Origin: Xanthobacteraceae bacterium
GTDB taxonomy: Bacteria; Pseudomonadota; Alphaproteobacteria; Rhizobiales; Xanthobacteraceae
DNA: 64,000 nt
Assembly (NCBI GenBank): GCA_024508855.1
Contig: JANINJ010000107.1
Span: 1 to 64,000, forward strand
Reading direction: 5' to 3'
The notes under the pieces were generated by a model, which had not been told where the DNA came from, ran no database searches, and saw only the letters and a list, made by a program, of their open reading frames with translations. Shown one piece after another: positions 26,207 to 35,847 of the stretch. The first letter of the stretch is position 1. Each line of letters starts with the position of its first letter. The translations under genes were made by a program, and so were the position numbers.

Positions 26207-27439
26207 ATGCCAGCAGCTTCTCCGTCCAATACAGCGACCGCGCAACGCGCTCTTTGGTTGTCGACCATTGCTTTTACCGTCTGCTTTGCGGTGTGGACGA
26301 TATTTTCGATCATCGGCATCCGCATCAAGCAGGAACTCGGGCTTAACGAGACGGAATTCGGCCTGCTGATCGGCACACCAATCCTCACCGGTTCGCTCGT
26401 TCGCCTCCAGCTCGGCATATGGACGCCACGATACGGTGGGCGGCTCGTTTACACGCTGACGATGCTGGCAGCGGCGCTTGCCACCTTTCTGCTCGCCTAC
26501 GCGAAAACCTATCCGCAGTTCCTGGTAGCGGCGCTCGGTGTCGGTCTCGCCGGCGGTTCGTTCGCCGTCGGTGTCGCCTATATCTCGCCGTTTTTCCCAG
26601 CGCAGAAGCAGGGAACGGCGCTCGGCATCTTTGGCGCGGGCAACGTTGGCGCCGCGGTGACAAAGTTTCTGGCACCCTTCGTGCTGATCGCATACGGCTG
26701 GCAAACCACCGCTGAAGTCTGGGCTACAGGGTTGGCATTGATGGGCATCGTCTTCTGGTTTTCGACCACAGACGATCCGAATTTCATCGCGCAACGCAAC
26801 GCAGCAGCGCCTCGAAAGAGCTTTGCCGCGGATCTCGCGCCACTGAAGAACCTTCAGGTCTGGCGCTTCTCACTCTACTACTTCTTTGCGTTTGGCGGCT
26901 TCGTAGCCCTAGCGCTGTGGCTGCCCCGCTATCTCATCGGCGTTTACGGCTTCGACATCGAAACGGCCGGCATGGTTGCTGCAGCCTATTCGATTCCCGG
27001 CAGCATCTTCCGTGCCTATGGCGGGTTTCTATCCGACAGGAAAGGAGCGCGCTCGGTCATGTATTGCATGTTCGTGGTCGCAGCAGTGACGACAGGGATA
27101 TTGTCATTCTCGATCAAGCCGGCTGTTTTCGTCGCAAGCATCTTCGTCCTTGGCTTCGTCATGAGTCTCGGCAAGGCCGCGGTCTACAAGCATATCCCGG
27201 CCTATTATCCGGACAGTGTCGGCCCTGTCGGAGGTGTGGTCGGCATGGTCGGCGGCCTTGGCGGCTTCGTGCTCCCGATCGCTTTCGGTGTGTTGAAAGA
27301 CACGACGGGGTACTGGCCAAGCTGCTTCGTGCTGCTATTTGCTCTCGTCCTCGTCTTGCTTGGCTGGATGCACGTCTCGATCCGTGAACTGCGGCGGACG
27401 GCCTCGCTGACGCCGGATGCGGCACTGGCGACCTCATGA
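26207..27439 (+). CDS. narK: Nitrate/nitrite transporter, NarK/NasA family (MFS)
   Basis: ATG 26207 has a GGAG box six bases upstream and gives 410 residues with twelve predicted helices. GLLIGTPILTGSLVRLQLGIW and VGLAGGSFAVGVAYISPFF are characteristic of the nitrate-nitrite porter family, including the conserved arginine of helix 2 and glycine-rich nitrate signature. It overlaps the next gene by ATGA. It imports nitrate, or exports nitrite, for the reductase encoded two genes later. Confidence 0.9.
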   Translation: MPAASPSNTATAQRALWLSTIAFTVCFAVWTIFSIIGIRIKQELGLNETEFGLLIGTPILTGSLVRLQLGIWTPRYGGRLVYTLTMLAAALATFLLAYAKTYPQFLVAALGVGLAGGSFAVGVAYISPFFPAQKQGTALGIFGAGNVGAAVTKFLAPFVLIAYGWQTTAEVWATGLALMGIVFWFSTTDDPNFIAQRNAAAPRKSFAADLAPLKNLQVWRFSLYYFFAFGGFVALALWLPRYLIGVYGFDIETAGMVAAAYSIPGSIFRAYGGFLSDRKGARSVMYCMFVVAAVTTGILSFSIKPAVFVASIFVLGFVMSLGKAAVYKHIPAYYPDSVGPVGGVVGMVGGLGGFVLPIAFGVLKDTTGYWPSCFVLLFALVLVLLGWMHVSIRELRRTASLTPDAALATS

Positions 27440-28692
27440 CGTTGCAGAGTCCGCGAATGACTGAGAAACTCGTCATTATCGGCAACGGCATGGCGCCAGG
27501 ACGCATGCTGGAACATCTGTTCGAGTATGCGCCCGGCCGCTACGACGTCACGATTTTCAACGCCGAGCCACGGGTCAACTACGACCGCATCATGCTCTCG
27601 CCCGTTCTCTCGGGCGAGAAGGATTATGAGCAGACCATTATTCACGGCGACGGCTGGTACATCAGGAACGGCATCGTACTCTACAAGGGCCACAAGATCG
27701 TAGCGATCGATCGTGCGACAAAGACGATCACATCGGATCGCGGCGTGAGCGCCACGTACGACAAGCTCGTGATCGCGACCGGTTCGGTACCGTTCATCTT
27801 GCCGGTTCCAGGCAACGATCTAGCTGGCGTCCTGACCTATCGAGACCTCGACGACGTCAACGCGATGCTGCTTGCCGCGCAATCCCGTGCCAAGGCCGTC
27901 GTCATCGGCGGTGGATTGCTGGGCCTGGAAGCCGCCGCCGGATTGCAGATGCGCGGCATGGACGTCACGGTCCTGCATCTGATGCCGACCCTGATGGAAC
28001 GGCAACTTGATGCTGCTGCCGGTCGTCTGCTCGAGAGCGCGCTCAGGGAGCGGGGCATCGAAGTTAGAACAAGCGCCAATACGAAAGCCATTCTCGGCGC
28101 GAAAAGGGTTGAAGGCATCGAATTGGCCGATGGCACCGTTGTGCCGGCGACACTGGTCGTGATGGCCGCGGGTATCCGGCCGAATGCCGGACTTGCCAAG
28201 ACCGCGGCCCTGACCGTCAATCGCGGTATCGTCGTCGACACGCGGATGCGGACGTCGGATCCCGACATCCTCGCGCTTGGCGAGTGTGCGGAGATCGACG
28301 GACATACTTACGGATTGGTCGCGCCGCTTTACGAGATGGCCAAGGTCGCAGCGGCGACACTTGCCGGCCGCGAGACAAGTGGCTTCGTTCATAGCGAGAC
28401 CCCAACCAAACTCAAGGTTACAGGTATCGACCTGTTCTCGATCGGCGATTTCGCCGACGGCGAGGATCGGCAGGATATCGTGTTACGCGACGTCTCGGCC
28501 GGTGTTTATAAGCGCGTCATCATCGAGAACGATCGCGTCATTGGTACGGTCCTGTTTGGCGAGACGCTGGACGGCGCGTGGTTCAACGATCTTCAAAAGA
28601 GGGCGGTGAACATCGCCGGCATCCGGGACACACTGATCTTCGGACAAAGCTACCAGGGAGGCATTCCCCAGGACCCTATGGTGGCCGCCTGA
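27436..28692 (+). CDS. FAD/NAD(P)-dependent oxidoreductase of the nitrate operon (Flp/NirB N-terminal type)
   Basis: The 418-residue protein resembles the N-terminal flavoprotein half of NirB/NasB: VIIGNGMAPGRML (FAD), YDRIMLSPVLSG, VVIGGGLLGLEAAAGL (NAD(P)H) and ALGECAEIDG (second FAD contact). It lacks the siroheme and 4Fe-4S parts of a nitrite reductase, so it should be an electron-supply reductase. It corresponds to Flp of the B. japonicum narK-bjgb-flp-nasC operon and probably donates electrons to NasC. The nitrite reductase itself is not in this window. Confidence 0.85.
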   Translation: MTLQSPRMTEKLVIIGNGMAPGRMLEHLFEYAPGRYDVTIFNAEPRVNYDRIMLSPVLSGEKDYEQTIIHGDGWYIRNGIVLYKGHKIVAIDRATKTITSDRGVSATYDKLVIATGSVPFILPVPGNDLAGVLTYRDLDDVNAMLLAAQSRAKAVVIGGGLLGLEAAAGLQMRGMDVTVLHLMPTLMERQLDAAAGRLLESALRERGIEVRTSANTKAILGAKRVEGIELADGTVVPATLVVMAAGIRPNAGLAKTAALTVNRGIVVDTRMRTSDPDILALGECAEIDGHTYGLVAPLYEMAKVAAATLAGRETSGFVHSETPTKLKVTGIDLFSIGDFADGEDRQDIVLRDVSAGVYKRVIIENDRVIGTVLFGETLDGAWFNDLQKRAVNIAGIRDTLIFGQSYQGGIPQDPMVAA

Positions 28693-28693
28693 A

Positions 28694-31363
28694 ATGAGTA
28701 CGACGACCGGCACTCGCACCGTTCGCACGACCTGCCCGTACTGCGGCGTGGGCTGCGGGGTGCTGGCCGAGGCGACATCCGACGGCGCCGTAAACGTGCG
28801 CGGCGATCCGGAGCACCCGTCGAACTACGGTCGGCTTTGTTCGAAAGGCTCTGCCCTTGCCGAAACGATCGATCTCGATGGCCGGCTGCTCGCTCCAAAA
28901 ATCGACGGTCGTACGGCCGACTGGGGCGAGGCGCTCGACCTCGTCGCCTCCACCTTCTCACGGACCATCGCAGAGCATGGACCTAATTCGGTCGCCTTCT
29001 ATGTCTCGGGCCAGCTACTCACGGAGGACTATTACGTCGCCAACAAGCTGATGAAAGGCTTCATCGGCACAGCCAACATCGATACCAACTCACGGCTCTG
29101 CATGGCGTCATCCGTGGCGGGTCATCGCAGGGCTTTTGGTTCGGACACGGTCCCCGGCAACTATCAGGACTTCGAGCTTGCGGACCTCGTCGTGCTGGTC
29201 GGCTCCAATCTCGCCTGGTGCCATCCAATCCTCTACCAGCGGCTGGCCGCCGCCAGGCAAACGCGGCCGCAGATGCGGGTCGTCGTCATCGATCCGCGCC
29301 GCACCGTGACGAGCGAATTAGCCGATCTGTATCTGCCGATCAGCACCGACGGGGACGTGGCGCTGTTCACCGGGCTACTAGCATGGCTTGCCGATCATGC
29401 AGCGCTCGACCACGGCTATATCGCAGCTCACACTTCCGGCTTCACAGAGGCGCTGGTATCCGCGCGTGCGGTCGGTCTCGACGGAATTGCACGACAGACC
29501 GGGCTACCCATCGAAACGCTGCTTCAATTCTATACGCTTTTTGCAGCGACCTCGAAGGTAGTCACAGTCTATAGCCAGGGCGTCAATCAATCGTCCTCCG
29601 GCACGGACAAAGTCAACGCCATTCTCAACTGTCATCTTGCCACGGGCCGGATCGGCAGGCCCGGCGCCGGACCGTTTTCCGTCACCGGACAGCCGAATGC
29701 AATGGGTGGCCGTGAAGTCGGCGGACTCGCCAATATGCTGGCCGCGCATATGGAGATCGAGAACCCGGCGCATCGCGATCGTGTGCAGCGGTTCTGGCGT
29801 TCACCCGTCATCGCGGACAAGCCCGGCCTCAAGGCCGTCGAGATGTTCCGCGCCGTCGCTGACGGACGCATCAAAGCGCTCTGGATCATGGCAACCAATC
29901 CGGTCGACACGATGCCCGACGCGAGCGCGGTGGAAGCCGCGCTGAAATCCTGTCCGTTTGTCGTCGTTTCCGACATCCTTGCCGAAACTGACACGATGCG
30001 CCACGCGCATGTAGCACTGCCCGCTGCCGGCTGGGGCGAAAAAGACGGCACCGTCACCAATTCGGAGCGCCGCATCTCCCGACAACGGCCATTCCTCGCG
30101 CGTCCCGGCGAGACCCGTCCCGATTGGTGGATCATCTCGCAGGTCGCACGGCGCATGGGGTTCGCCAACGCATTCGGCTATGAATCGCCGGCCGAGATTT
30201 TTGCCGAGCATGCAGCCTTGTCTGCGTTCGAGAACGATGGCGCGCGCGACTTCGACATCGGCGTTTATAAGAACATCGACCGTGAAGCCTTCGAAGACCT
30301 GCAGCCCTTCCAATGGCCGCAGCCTAGACAAGACACCCCGGCCGAGACGCGCTTCTTCGGTGACGGCCAGTTCTTCACACCTGACCGCAAGGCACGCTTT
30401 GTTGCCCTCACGCCTGCCCTCACGCAACGGACCAGCGCGGCATTCCCGCTGATCCTCAATACTGGCCGGATTCGCGATCATTGGCATACCATGACGCGGA
30501 CCGGAAAAAGTCCGCGCCTGTCGCAACATCTGGCCGAGCCGTTCTGCGAGTTACATCCTGCAGATGCAGCCGCACGAGGCGTCGGCCATGCCGATCTCGC
30601 ACGAGTTACGACGTCTCACGGCGCGCTGACGGTTCGAGCCCTGTTGTCGACGCGCCAGGCGCGCGGTTCGATCTTCGTGCCGATGCACTGGAACGACCAA
30701 TTCGCGTCGCAAGCGCGCGTCGATGCCCTGATTCCATCTATCACCGATCCGGTGTCAGGCCAGCCTGCGTCGAAGCATATCGCAGCACAGGTTGCAGCCC
30801 TTAAGGTCAGGAATTTCGGCTTCGCCGTTCTGCGTCGCCGTCCGCAGGCGCTCGATGCCGATTATTGGGCGATCGCCAAATGCAACGGCGGCTGGCGGAT
30901 CGAACTGGCCTTCGAACGTGACCGCGAATGGGCCGATTTCGCGACGAAATTGTTCGGCTGCTCACCCGGCACGGAGCTGTCGACCTATCATGATCGGGCA
31001 AACGGTCAGCAGCGTTTCGCTTTCTTCGATAGCCGCGGCCTCGTCGGCGCTCTGTTTCTTGCGCCGCAACCGGTCGCCGTGTCGCGTGACTGGGTAGCGG
31101 AGCAACTCGGGTCCGAGTTCACCGATCGGCGAATGCATATTGGTCTGATCGCCGGGCGGCCCGGCAATGACGTTCCGGATCGAGGGGCAATTGTCTGCTC
31201 CTGCTTCGGCGTCGGCGCGAAACAGATCGCCGCCGTTGCCAGATCTAACTGCCGTACGGTCGAAGCAATCGGTGTTAAGCTTCAGGCCGGCACAAACTGC
31301 GGCTCATGTCGCTCGGAGATCAAAGCGATCATCGATGCGCACAATCTCCAACCCGCCGAATAG
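28694..31363 (+). CDS. nasC: Assimilatory nitrate reductase catalytic subunit
   Basis: The 889-residue protein binds a 4Fe-4S cluster through Cys14, Cys17, Cys21 and Cys49 (CPYCGVGC...LCSKG) and contains the molybdopterin bis-MGD domains of the NasA/NapA group (FIGTANIDTNSRLCMASSVAGH). A C-terminal BFD-like [2Fe-2S] domain (VCSCFGVG ... TNCGSC) is fused, as in NADH-linked assimilatory enzymes. No Tat signal: it is cytoplasmic. It follows the flavoprotein gene by one base and reduces nitrate to nitrite using electrons from it. Confidence 0.94.
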   Translation: MSTTTGTRTVRTTCPYCGVGCGVLAEATSDGAVNVRGDPEHPSNYGRLCSKGSALAETIDLDGRLLAPKIDGRTADWGEALDLVASTFSRTIAEHGPNSVAFYVSGQLLTEDYYVANKLMKGFIGTANIDTNSRLCMASSVAGHRRAFGSDTVPGNYQDFELADLVVLVGSNLAWCHPILYQRLAAARQTRPQMRVVVIDPRRTVTSELADLYLPISTDGDVALFTGLLAWLADHAALDHGYIAAHTSGFTEALVSARAVGLDGIARQTGLPIETLLQFYTLFAATSKVVTVYSQGVNQSSSGTDKVNAILNCHLATGRIGRPGAGPFSVTGQPNAMGGREVGGLANMLAAHMEIENPAHRDRVQRFWRSPVIADKPGLKAVEMFRAVADGRIKALWIMATNPVDTMPDASAVEAALKSCPFVVVSDILAETDTMRHAHVALPAAGWGEKDGTVTNSERRISRQRPFLARPGETRPDWWIISQVARRMGFANAFGYESPAEIFAEHAALSAFENDGARDFDIGVYKNIDREAFEDLQPFQWPQPRQDTPAETRFFGDGQFFTPDRKARFVALTPALTQRTSAAFPLILNTGRIRDHWHTMTRTGKSPRLSQHLAEPFCELHPADAAARGVGHADLARVTTSHGALTVRALLSTRQARGSIFVPMHWNDQFASQARVDALIPSITDPVSGQPASKHIAAQVAALKVRNFGFAVLRRRPQALDADYWAIAKCNGGWRIELAFERDREWADFATKLFGCSPGTELSTYHDRANGQQRFAFFDSRGLVGALFLAPQPVAVSRDWVAEQLGSEFTDRRMHIGLIAGRPGNDVPDRGAIVCSCFGVGAKQIAAVARSNCRTVEAIGVKLQAGTNCGSCRSEIKAIIDAHNLQPAE

Positions 31364-31430
31364 ATCCCCGGAAGCACATCCTGCAATTCTACGATACCGC
31401 ATAGCAGCGCTATAGTAGCCGGAGCAATGG

Positions 31431-32588
31431 CTAGGTGTTCTTTCGGGTCCGTCGCAGGAAACGCTCCTTGAAGACTCCCCACATCAGCGAGAATATCCCC
31501 AACGACTTGACCGATTGTTCACCGATGGCTTCACCTTTGAGCGACGCTTCAAGATTGGAAACGAAGATCGAAGCAAGCCGCTGAATCACGTCCTGAACAA
31601 GTCCGGCACGATTGAATTGGGCGAGCCGTCCGCTCAGGCGCCAGGAGAGACTTACCTGGATCAGGCTGTCCGACGCTTCTCCCGGGAGCACGCGCCATTC
31701 CACCTCTCCTTCAGCGGTCGATCCGGAGCCGGCATCTCGACCGCCGCCGCTCAAGCGGCCAATACGCCTCTCGGCATCGAGCATCACGTTGCCATCACCG
31801 TTGAAGGCAATTTTCATCGGCCCAAGGGTGACATTCATCTTGCCGCGGATGCGATCACCGTCGAGCTCGGTGATTTCAGCCCCCGGCAAACACGTAGAGA
31901 CCTCGCGAATATCGGAGAGACGATCCCAGACGACGTCGGGTGAAAAACCCACGGTGAGACGTTGCTCGATCGAGGACCATCCCTTGCGCGCGCTCGTTCC
32001 CGCTGATGGCGTGGCAACGGTCGGACGAGGTGCTGGCGCAAACACCTTCCTCACGGTATCGGCCGGTCGACTAGCGACCGTAGCCTCGATCGCTGCAACG
32101 GGAGCTTTCGGGTCTCGCGCGGCTTTTCCTTTGCTGACCTGCTCGACTGCTTCCACAATCCCGACGTAGCCGGTACAGCGACACAGATTGCCAGACAGCT
32201 CTTCGCGAATGCGCGCAGCGCTGGTTTCTCCAAGCCTGAGAATGATATCGCGCGCCGTGATCAGCATTCCGGGTGTACAGAAGCCGCATTGCAGCGCGTG
32301 GTGGCGTGAAAACGCAACCCGGAGTTCATCCATTAGCGCGTCGTCGTCAAACCCTTCGATCGTCGTGATAGAACCGCCTTCACAGTCACCCGCATAACTG
32401 ATGCAGGATCGCTGGGGTTTGCCGTCGACGACGACGGTGCATGCGCCGCAAACCCCCTGCTCGCATCCGACATGGGTGCCGGTCAAGTTCAGATTCTCAC
32501 GCAGCAATTCACACAACTGCGTACGTGGCTCAACCGTCGCGGCTGCCGGTCGTCCGTTGACAGTCAAACTGACGTTGAGCATTGGCAT
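31431..32588 (-). CDS. Molybdenum hydroxylase [2Fe-2S] subunit fused to a CoxG-like domain
   Basis: The start at 32588 follows the stop of the FAD-subunit gene by one base and gives 385 residues. Residues 1-160 are a CoxS/XdhC-like iron-sulfur subunit with Cys42, Cys47, Cys50 and Cys62 for the plant-type cluster and Cys101, Cys104, Cys136 and Cys138 for the second. A linker rich in Ala/Pro (about 160-205) leads to a C-terminal SRPBCC/CoxG domain (SSIEQRLTVGFSPDVVWDRL, CLPGAEITELDG). CoxS is normally about 160 residues and CoxG is separate, so this is a fusion. CoxG is linked to membrane anchoring of CO dehydrogenase in Oligotropha. Confidence 0.88.
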   Translation of the reverse strand: MPMLNVSLTVNGRPAAATVEPRTQLCELLRENLNLTGTHVGCEQGVCGACTVVVDGKPQRSCISYAGDCEGGSITTIEGFDDDALMDELRVAFSRHHALQCGFCTPGMLITARDIILRLGETSAARIREELSGNLCRCTGYVGIVEAVEQVSKGKAARDPKAPVAAIEATVASRPADTVRKVFAPAPRPTVATPSAGTSARKGWSSIEQRLTVGFSPDVVWDRLSDIREVSTCLPGAEITELDGDRIRGKMNVTLGPMKIAFNGDGNVMLDAERRIGRLSGGGRDAGSGSTAEGEVEWRVLPGEASDSLIQVSLSWRLSGRLAQFNRAGLVQDVIQRLASIFVSNLEASLKGEAIGEQSVKSLGIFSLMWGVFKERFLRRTRKNT

Positions 32589-32589
32589 T

Positions 32590-33426
32590 TCAGACGGTTT
32601 CCAGGAGCGATATTTTCTGCAAGCTGCGTTGTACAGCGACGGCAAGCTGCTGCCGGTGACCGGGCTCAAGATGCGGAAGGACTTCCTCGATCTCCTGGCG
32701 CGCAACGCCAGCAGCACGATCAGCACCCTGGGTAGCCAGTGTTTCGCCACTCCGAGCAAGCAAGACCGGACGACCTTCGGTTGAACCGGCAAGGACTCGG
32801 AATATCCCGGCCCGGGGATCCTGGATCGTGACGCCGATGGCTTTCGCGAATTCACCGGTCTTGCGACAGACTTTGTAATAACCCCACCGAGCCGTCGCCG
32901 AGAGGCGCGGAAGTTCGATCGCAGTTAGGAGTTCGGTAGCGCCGAGTTTCGAGGTGAAGGCTCCAACCAAAAACTGCTCCGCCGGCACGCGGCGTTCACC
33001 TGCCGGTCCATGGACGACCATCGTGGCACCTATAGCTGCCATAGTAGAGACCCAATCGGCAGCCGGATCGGCGTGCGACAGACTGCCGCCGACGGTACCG
33101 CGATTTCGCACCGCTCGGTATGCGATGCCGCGTGCTACGAACGGCAATAGCCCTTGCGAAAAATCCTCGAACGCACCGTCCTCGATCTCCGCGTGGGTCA
33201 AAGTCGCTCCGATCGAATACGACTTCTCGTCAACCCGCACAGCTCGTAGTGCCTGGATGTTGCGGATGTCGACCAGTTTTGCGGGACGGGCCAGCCGCAG
33301 GTTCAACATCGGCCCGAGCGATTGACCGCCGGCAAATATCTTGGCGTTCGCGCTCTCATCTGAAAGCAGCGCCGTCGCTTCTGGCAAACTTCGAGGCCGA
33401 ACATAATCGAAAGGGGCGGGCTTCAT
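32590..33426 (-). CDS. Molybdenum hydroxylase FAD-binding subunit (CoxM type)
   Basis: The 278-residue protein has the medium-subunit FAD motifs KIFAGGQSLGPMLNLRL and TVGGSLSHADPAAD. It relays electrons from the iron-sulfur subunit to the acceptor. It overlaps the large-subunit gene by ATGA and is followed at one base by the small-subunit gene, in the order L-M-S. Confidence 0.92.
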   Translation of the reverse strand: MKPAPFDYVRPRSLPEATALLSDESANAKIFAGGQSLGPMLNLRLARPAKLVDIRNIQALRAVRVDEKSYSIGATLTHAEIEDGAFEDFSQGLLPFVARGIAYRAVRNRGTVGGSLSHADPAADWVSTMAAIGATMVVHGPAGERRVPAEQFLVGAFTSKLGATELLTAIELPRLSATARWGYYKVCRKTGEFAKAIGVTIQDPRAGIFRVLAGSTEGRPVLLARSGETLATQGADRAAGVARQEIEEVLPHLEPGHRQQLAVAVQRSLQKISLLETV

Positions 33427-35768
33427 GCTGCGTCGTTCAACGTGGGCTTCGCCGCTGCGATCGCCGCGAGGATGCGCTCGGGAGAAGCGGGAATTGTGTG
33501 TACTGCGGCGTTGAGAGGAGCGAGCGCGTCATTGATTGCGTTTACCAGAGCTCCTGCCGGGGCAATGGCTCCGCCCTCGCCGACGCCTTTAAGGCCGTGC
33601 GCGGAGTAAGGCGATGGCGTCTCCATATGCGAAATACGGAAACGGGGAAGTTCGGTCGGTCCTGGCAGCAGATAGTCGATCAATGTCGACGCCAGAGGCT
33701 GTCCGTTATCGTCGTACGGGCTTTCCTCGAACAGTGCCGTGCCGACGCCCTGGGCTGCTCCGCCGATCGTCTGGCCATCGACAATCATTGGGTTGACCAT
33801 CGTGCCGCAGTCTTCGCAGATAGCATAATCGAGGATTTCGACGAGCCCCGTCTCTGCATCGACGGCAACGTATGCCGCGTGGCTCGCGTATGAAAACACA
33901 CCGCTATCGATCTGCGGCTTGTAGGCGCCGGTCGCTTCCAACCCTCCTCTGTCGACGTCATCGGGAAGCTGGTCCGGCCGCATGTACCAAGCCCTGCCGA
34001 CGTCCTCATAGGAAACACTTGCTTCGCCGGCGAAGATGGCTCCATCGCGGAAACTGATATCTTCGGGACGAACCTGCAGAAGATGGGCGGCGATGCTTTT
34101 GATCCGTCCCGCGACAATCTCGGATGCAACCGAAACCGCACCGCCAGTCATCACGATACCACGGGACGCATAAGCTCCCGTCGAAAAGGGCGTGTTGGCG
34201 GTATCTCCCAGCACAACGCGAATATCCTTCAACGGGACTCGCGTTTGTTCATGGGCGATCTGGGCAAGGGTCGTTTCCAGACCTTGACCTATGGTGTGGA
34301 TGCCCGCCTTGATTTCGAGCGCACCGTCCGGCGTTAACTTGACGTGAGCCTGGTCGAAACCGGGAACGAGCGGAAGACCCCATTGAGCAAACACCTTGGT
34401 ACCGTGGGCGGATTGCTCGGTATAAGTTGCAAAGCCTACACCGAGGTATCGCCCCTTTGCATCACGCCGCGGCTCACTGCGGATGCGATCGAAATCGATC
34501 ATGCGCTTCACTTCGAGAAGCGAGGCGGGATAGTTGCCGCTGTCATAGAACTTCTTGGTGACGTTGGTGTAGGGCATGGCGGAAGCGGCGACGAGATTCT
34601 CGAGCCGGACTTCCCAGGCCTCTCGCCCGACCGCCTTTGCGATTGCATCAATCGTCAATTCGATGGCGAAGCACACTCCCGGACGCGCGACACCTCGATA
34701 CGGCGCGAAAGGCGGCTTGTTAGTTGCTACCGAAAAAGTACTGCAGCGATATGCCTTGAGATCGTAAGGGCCAGGCAGATTCCCGCTGGCCTGAGCCGCC
34801 TCGAGGCACGCCGAGAATGGCCATACGGAGTATGCGCCACAATCAACAGCAACGTCCGCATCGAGACCAAGAAACCTGCCACGCTCATCGGCGTAGGCCT
34901 TGATCTTGTATTCATGCTGACGCGCATTCGCTCCGGCCGTGAGATGCTCCCGCCGATCCTCGATCCAGCGAAACGCTCCCTGCCTCGTATACGCAAGCCA
35001 AGCGACGGCGACTTCCTCGGGCATCAACATGCACTTGTAGCCGAAGCCCCCACCGACATCAGGCGCAGCCACACGGATAATGGCCTGCGGTATGCCGAGA
35101 CATTCCGCAAGCCCGATGCGGATCATGTGAGGCACCTGGGTCGAGGTGTGCACGACCAACTGCCCGGCCCGGTGATCCCACCACGCAACCAGCCCCTTCC
35201 CTTCCATCGGGTGCATCGTCTGGCGCGCGGTCGAGAGCTCCAACTCGACGACGACAGGAGCCTTGGCAATCACCTCGTCCATGCCCTGGTCAAACGAGGT
35301 GCGCAGGAACAGGTTGTCAGTCCACCCATCGTGCAGCGGCTTCACCCCCGATGCGCGCCCCGTTGCGCAATTCACGATGGGATCGAGTTCTTCATACTGG
35401 ATATCCACAAGCTCGCAGAGATCCTCCGCGGCCGCGCGATTGGGCGCTACGCACATCGCAATGGTCTCGCCAACGAAGCGAACACGCTCCGCGGCAAGCG
35501 CTGGATAATCGGAGACCTTGTAGCCCGGGATGGACGAGCGCGTCGTGATCGGCAACACACCGGGCATATCGTCGTTAAAGATAACGGAGTTCTCGAATCC
35601 GGCAGGCTTTTTGCGTTCACGAATGAGCGCGTGAGCAACAGGACTGCGGACAAACGCGACTTCAAGCATTCCGGGGATCCGGATGTCTCCGACGAACTGG
35701 CCGCGGCCACGGAGATGTCTTGCGTCCTCCTTTCGGAGAACGCGCGCGCCGATTCCTTCAGAGGCCAT
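33423..35768 (-). CDS. Molybdenum hydroxylase large subunit (xanthine dehydrogenase/CoxL family)
   Basis: ATG 35768 is chosen for its GGGAGAG ribosome binding site and because the family opening (GIGARVLRKEDARHLRGRGQFVGD) starts there; 781 residues result. The moco-binding domains are complete, including the near-C-terminal GVGEGG with the catalytic Glu. The CO dehydrogenase form-I loop AYRCSFR is not present: the equivalent region reads FAPYRGVARPG, so it is not a CO dehydrogenase. The enzyme probably hydroxylates an aldehyde or N-heterocycle. It heads the L-M-S set downstream of the TRAP binding protein gene. Confidence 0.9.
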   Translation of the reverse strand: MASEGIGARVLRKEDARHLRGRGQFVGDIRIPGMLEVAFVRSPVAHALIRERKKPAGFENSVIFNDDMPGVLPITTRSSIPGYKVSDYPALAAERVRFVGETIAMCVAPNRAAAEDLCELVDIQYEELDPIVNCATGRASGVKPLHDGWTDNLFLRTSFDQGMDEVIAKAPVVVELELSTARQTMHPMEGKGLVAWWDHRAGQLVVHTSTQVPHMIRIGLAECLGIPQAIIRVAAPDVGGGFGYKCMLMPEEVAVAWLAYTRQGAFRWIEDRREHLTAGANARQHEYKIKAYADERGRFLGLDADVAVDCGAYSVWPFSACLEAAQASGNLPGPYDLKAYRCSTFSVATNKPPFAPYRGVARPGVCFAIELTIDAIAKAVGREAWEVRLENLVAASAMPYTNVTKKFYDSGNYPASLLEVKRMIDFDRIRSEPRRDAKGRYLGVGFATYTEQSAHGTKVFAQWGLPLVPGFDQAHVKLTPDGALEIKAGIHTIGQGLETTLAQIAHEQTRVPLKDIRVVLGDTANTPFSTGAYASRGIVMTGGAVSVASEIVAGRIKSIAAHLLQVRPEDISFRDGAIFAGEASVSYEDVGRAWYMRPDQLPDDVDRGGLEATGAYKPQIDSGVFSYASHAAYVAVDAETGLVEILDYAICEDCGTMVNPMIVDGQTIGGAAQGVGTALFEESPYDDNGQPLASTLIDYLLPGPTELPRFRISHMETPSPYSAHGLKGVGEGGAIAPAGALVNAINDALAPLNAAVHTIPASPERILAAIAAAKPTLNDAA

Positions 35769-35847
35769 CTGCCGCTCTCCCTGATTCCGGAACGTCAAAT
35801 GCAGCCAAAGCAAAGCACCACAGACATCGCGTCCAGACCAGACCTTC

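Noticed and set aside
31396-31412. Short stem (ATAGC/GCTAT) between nasC and the convergent hydroxylase gene
   Set aside because: Only five base pairs and no T-run; too weak to call a terminator.
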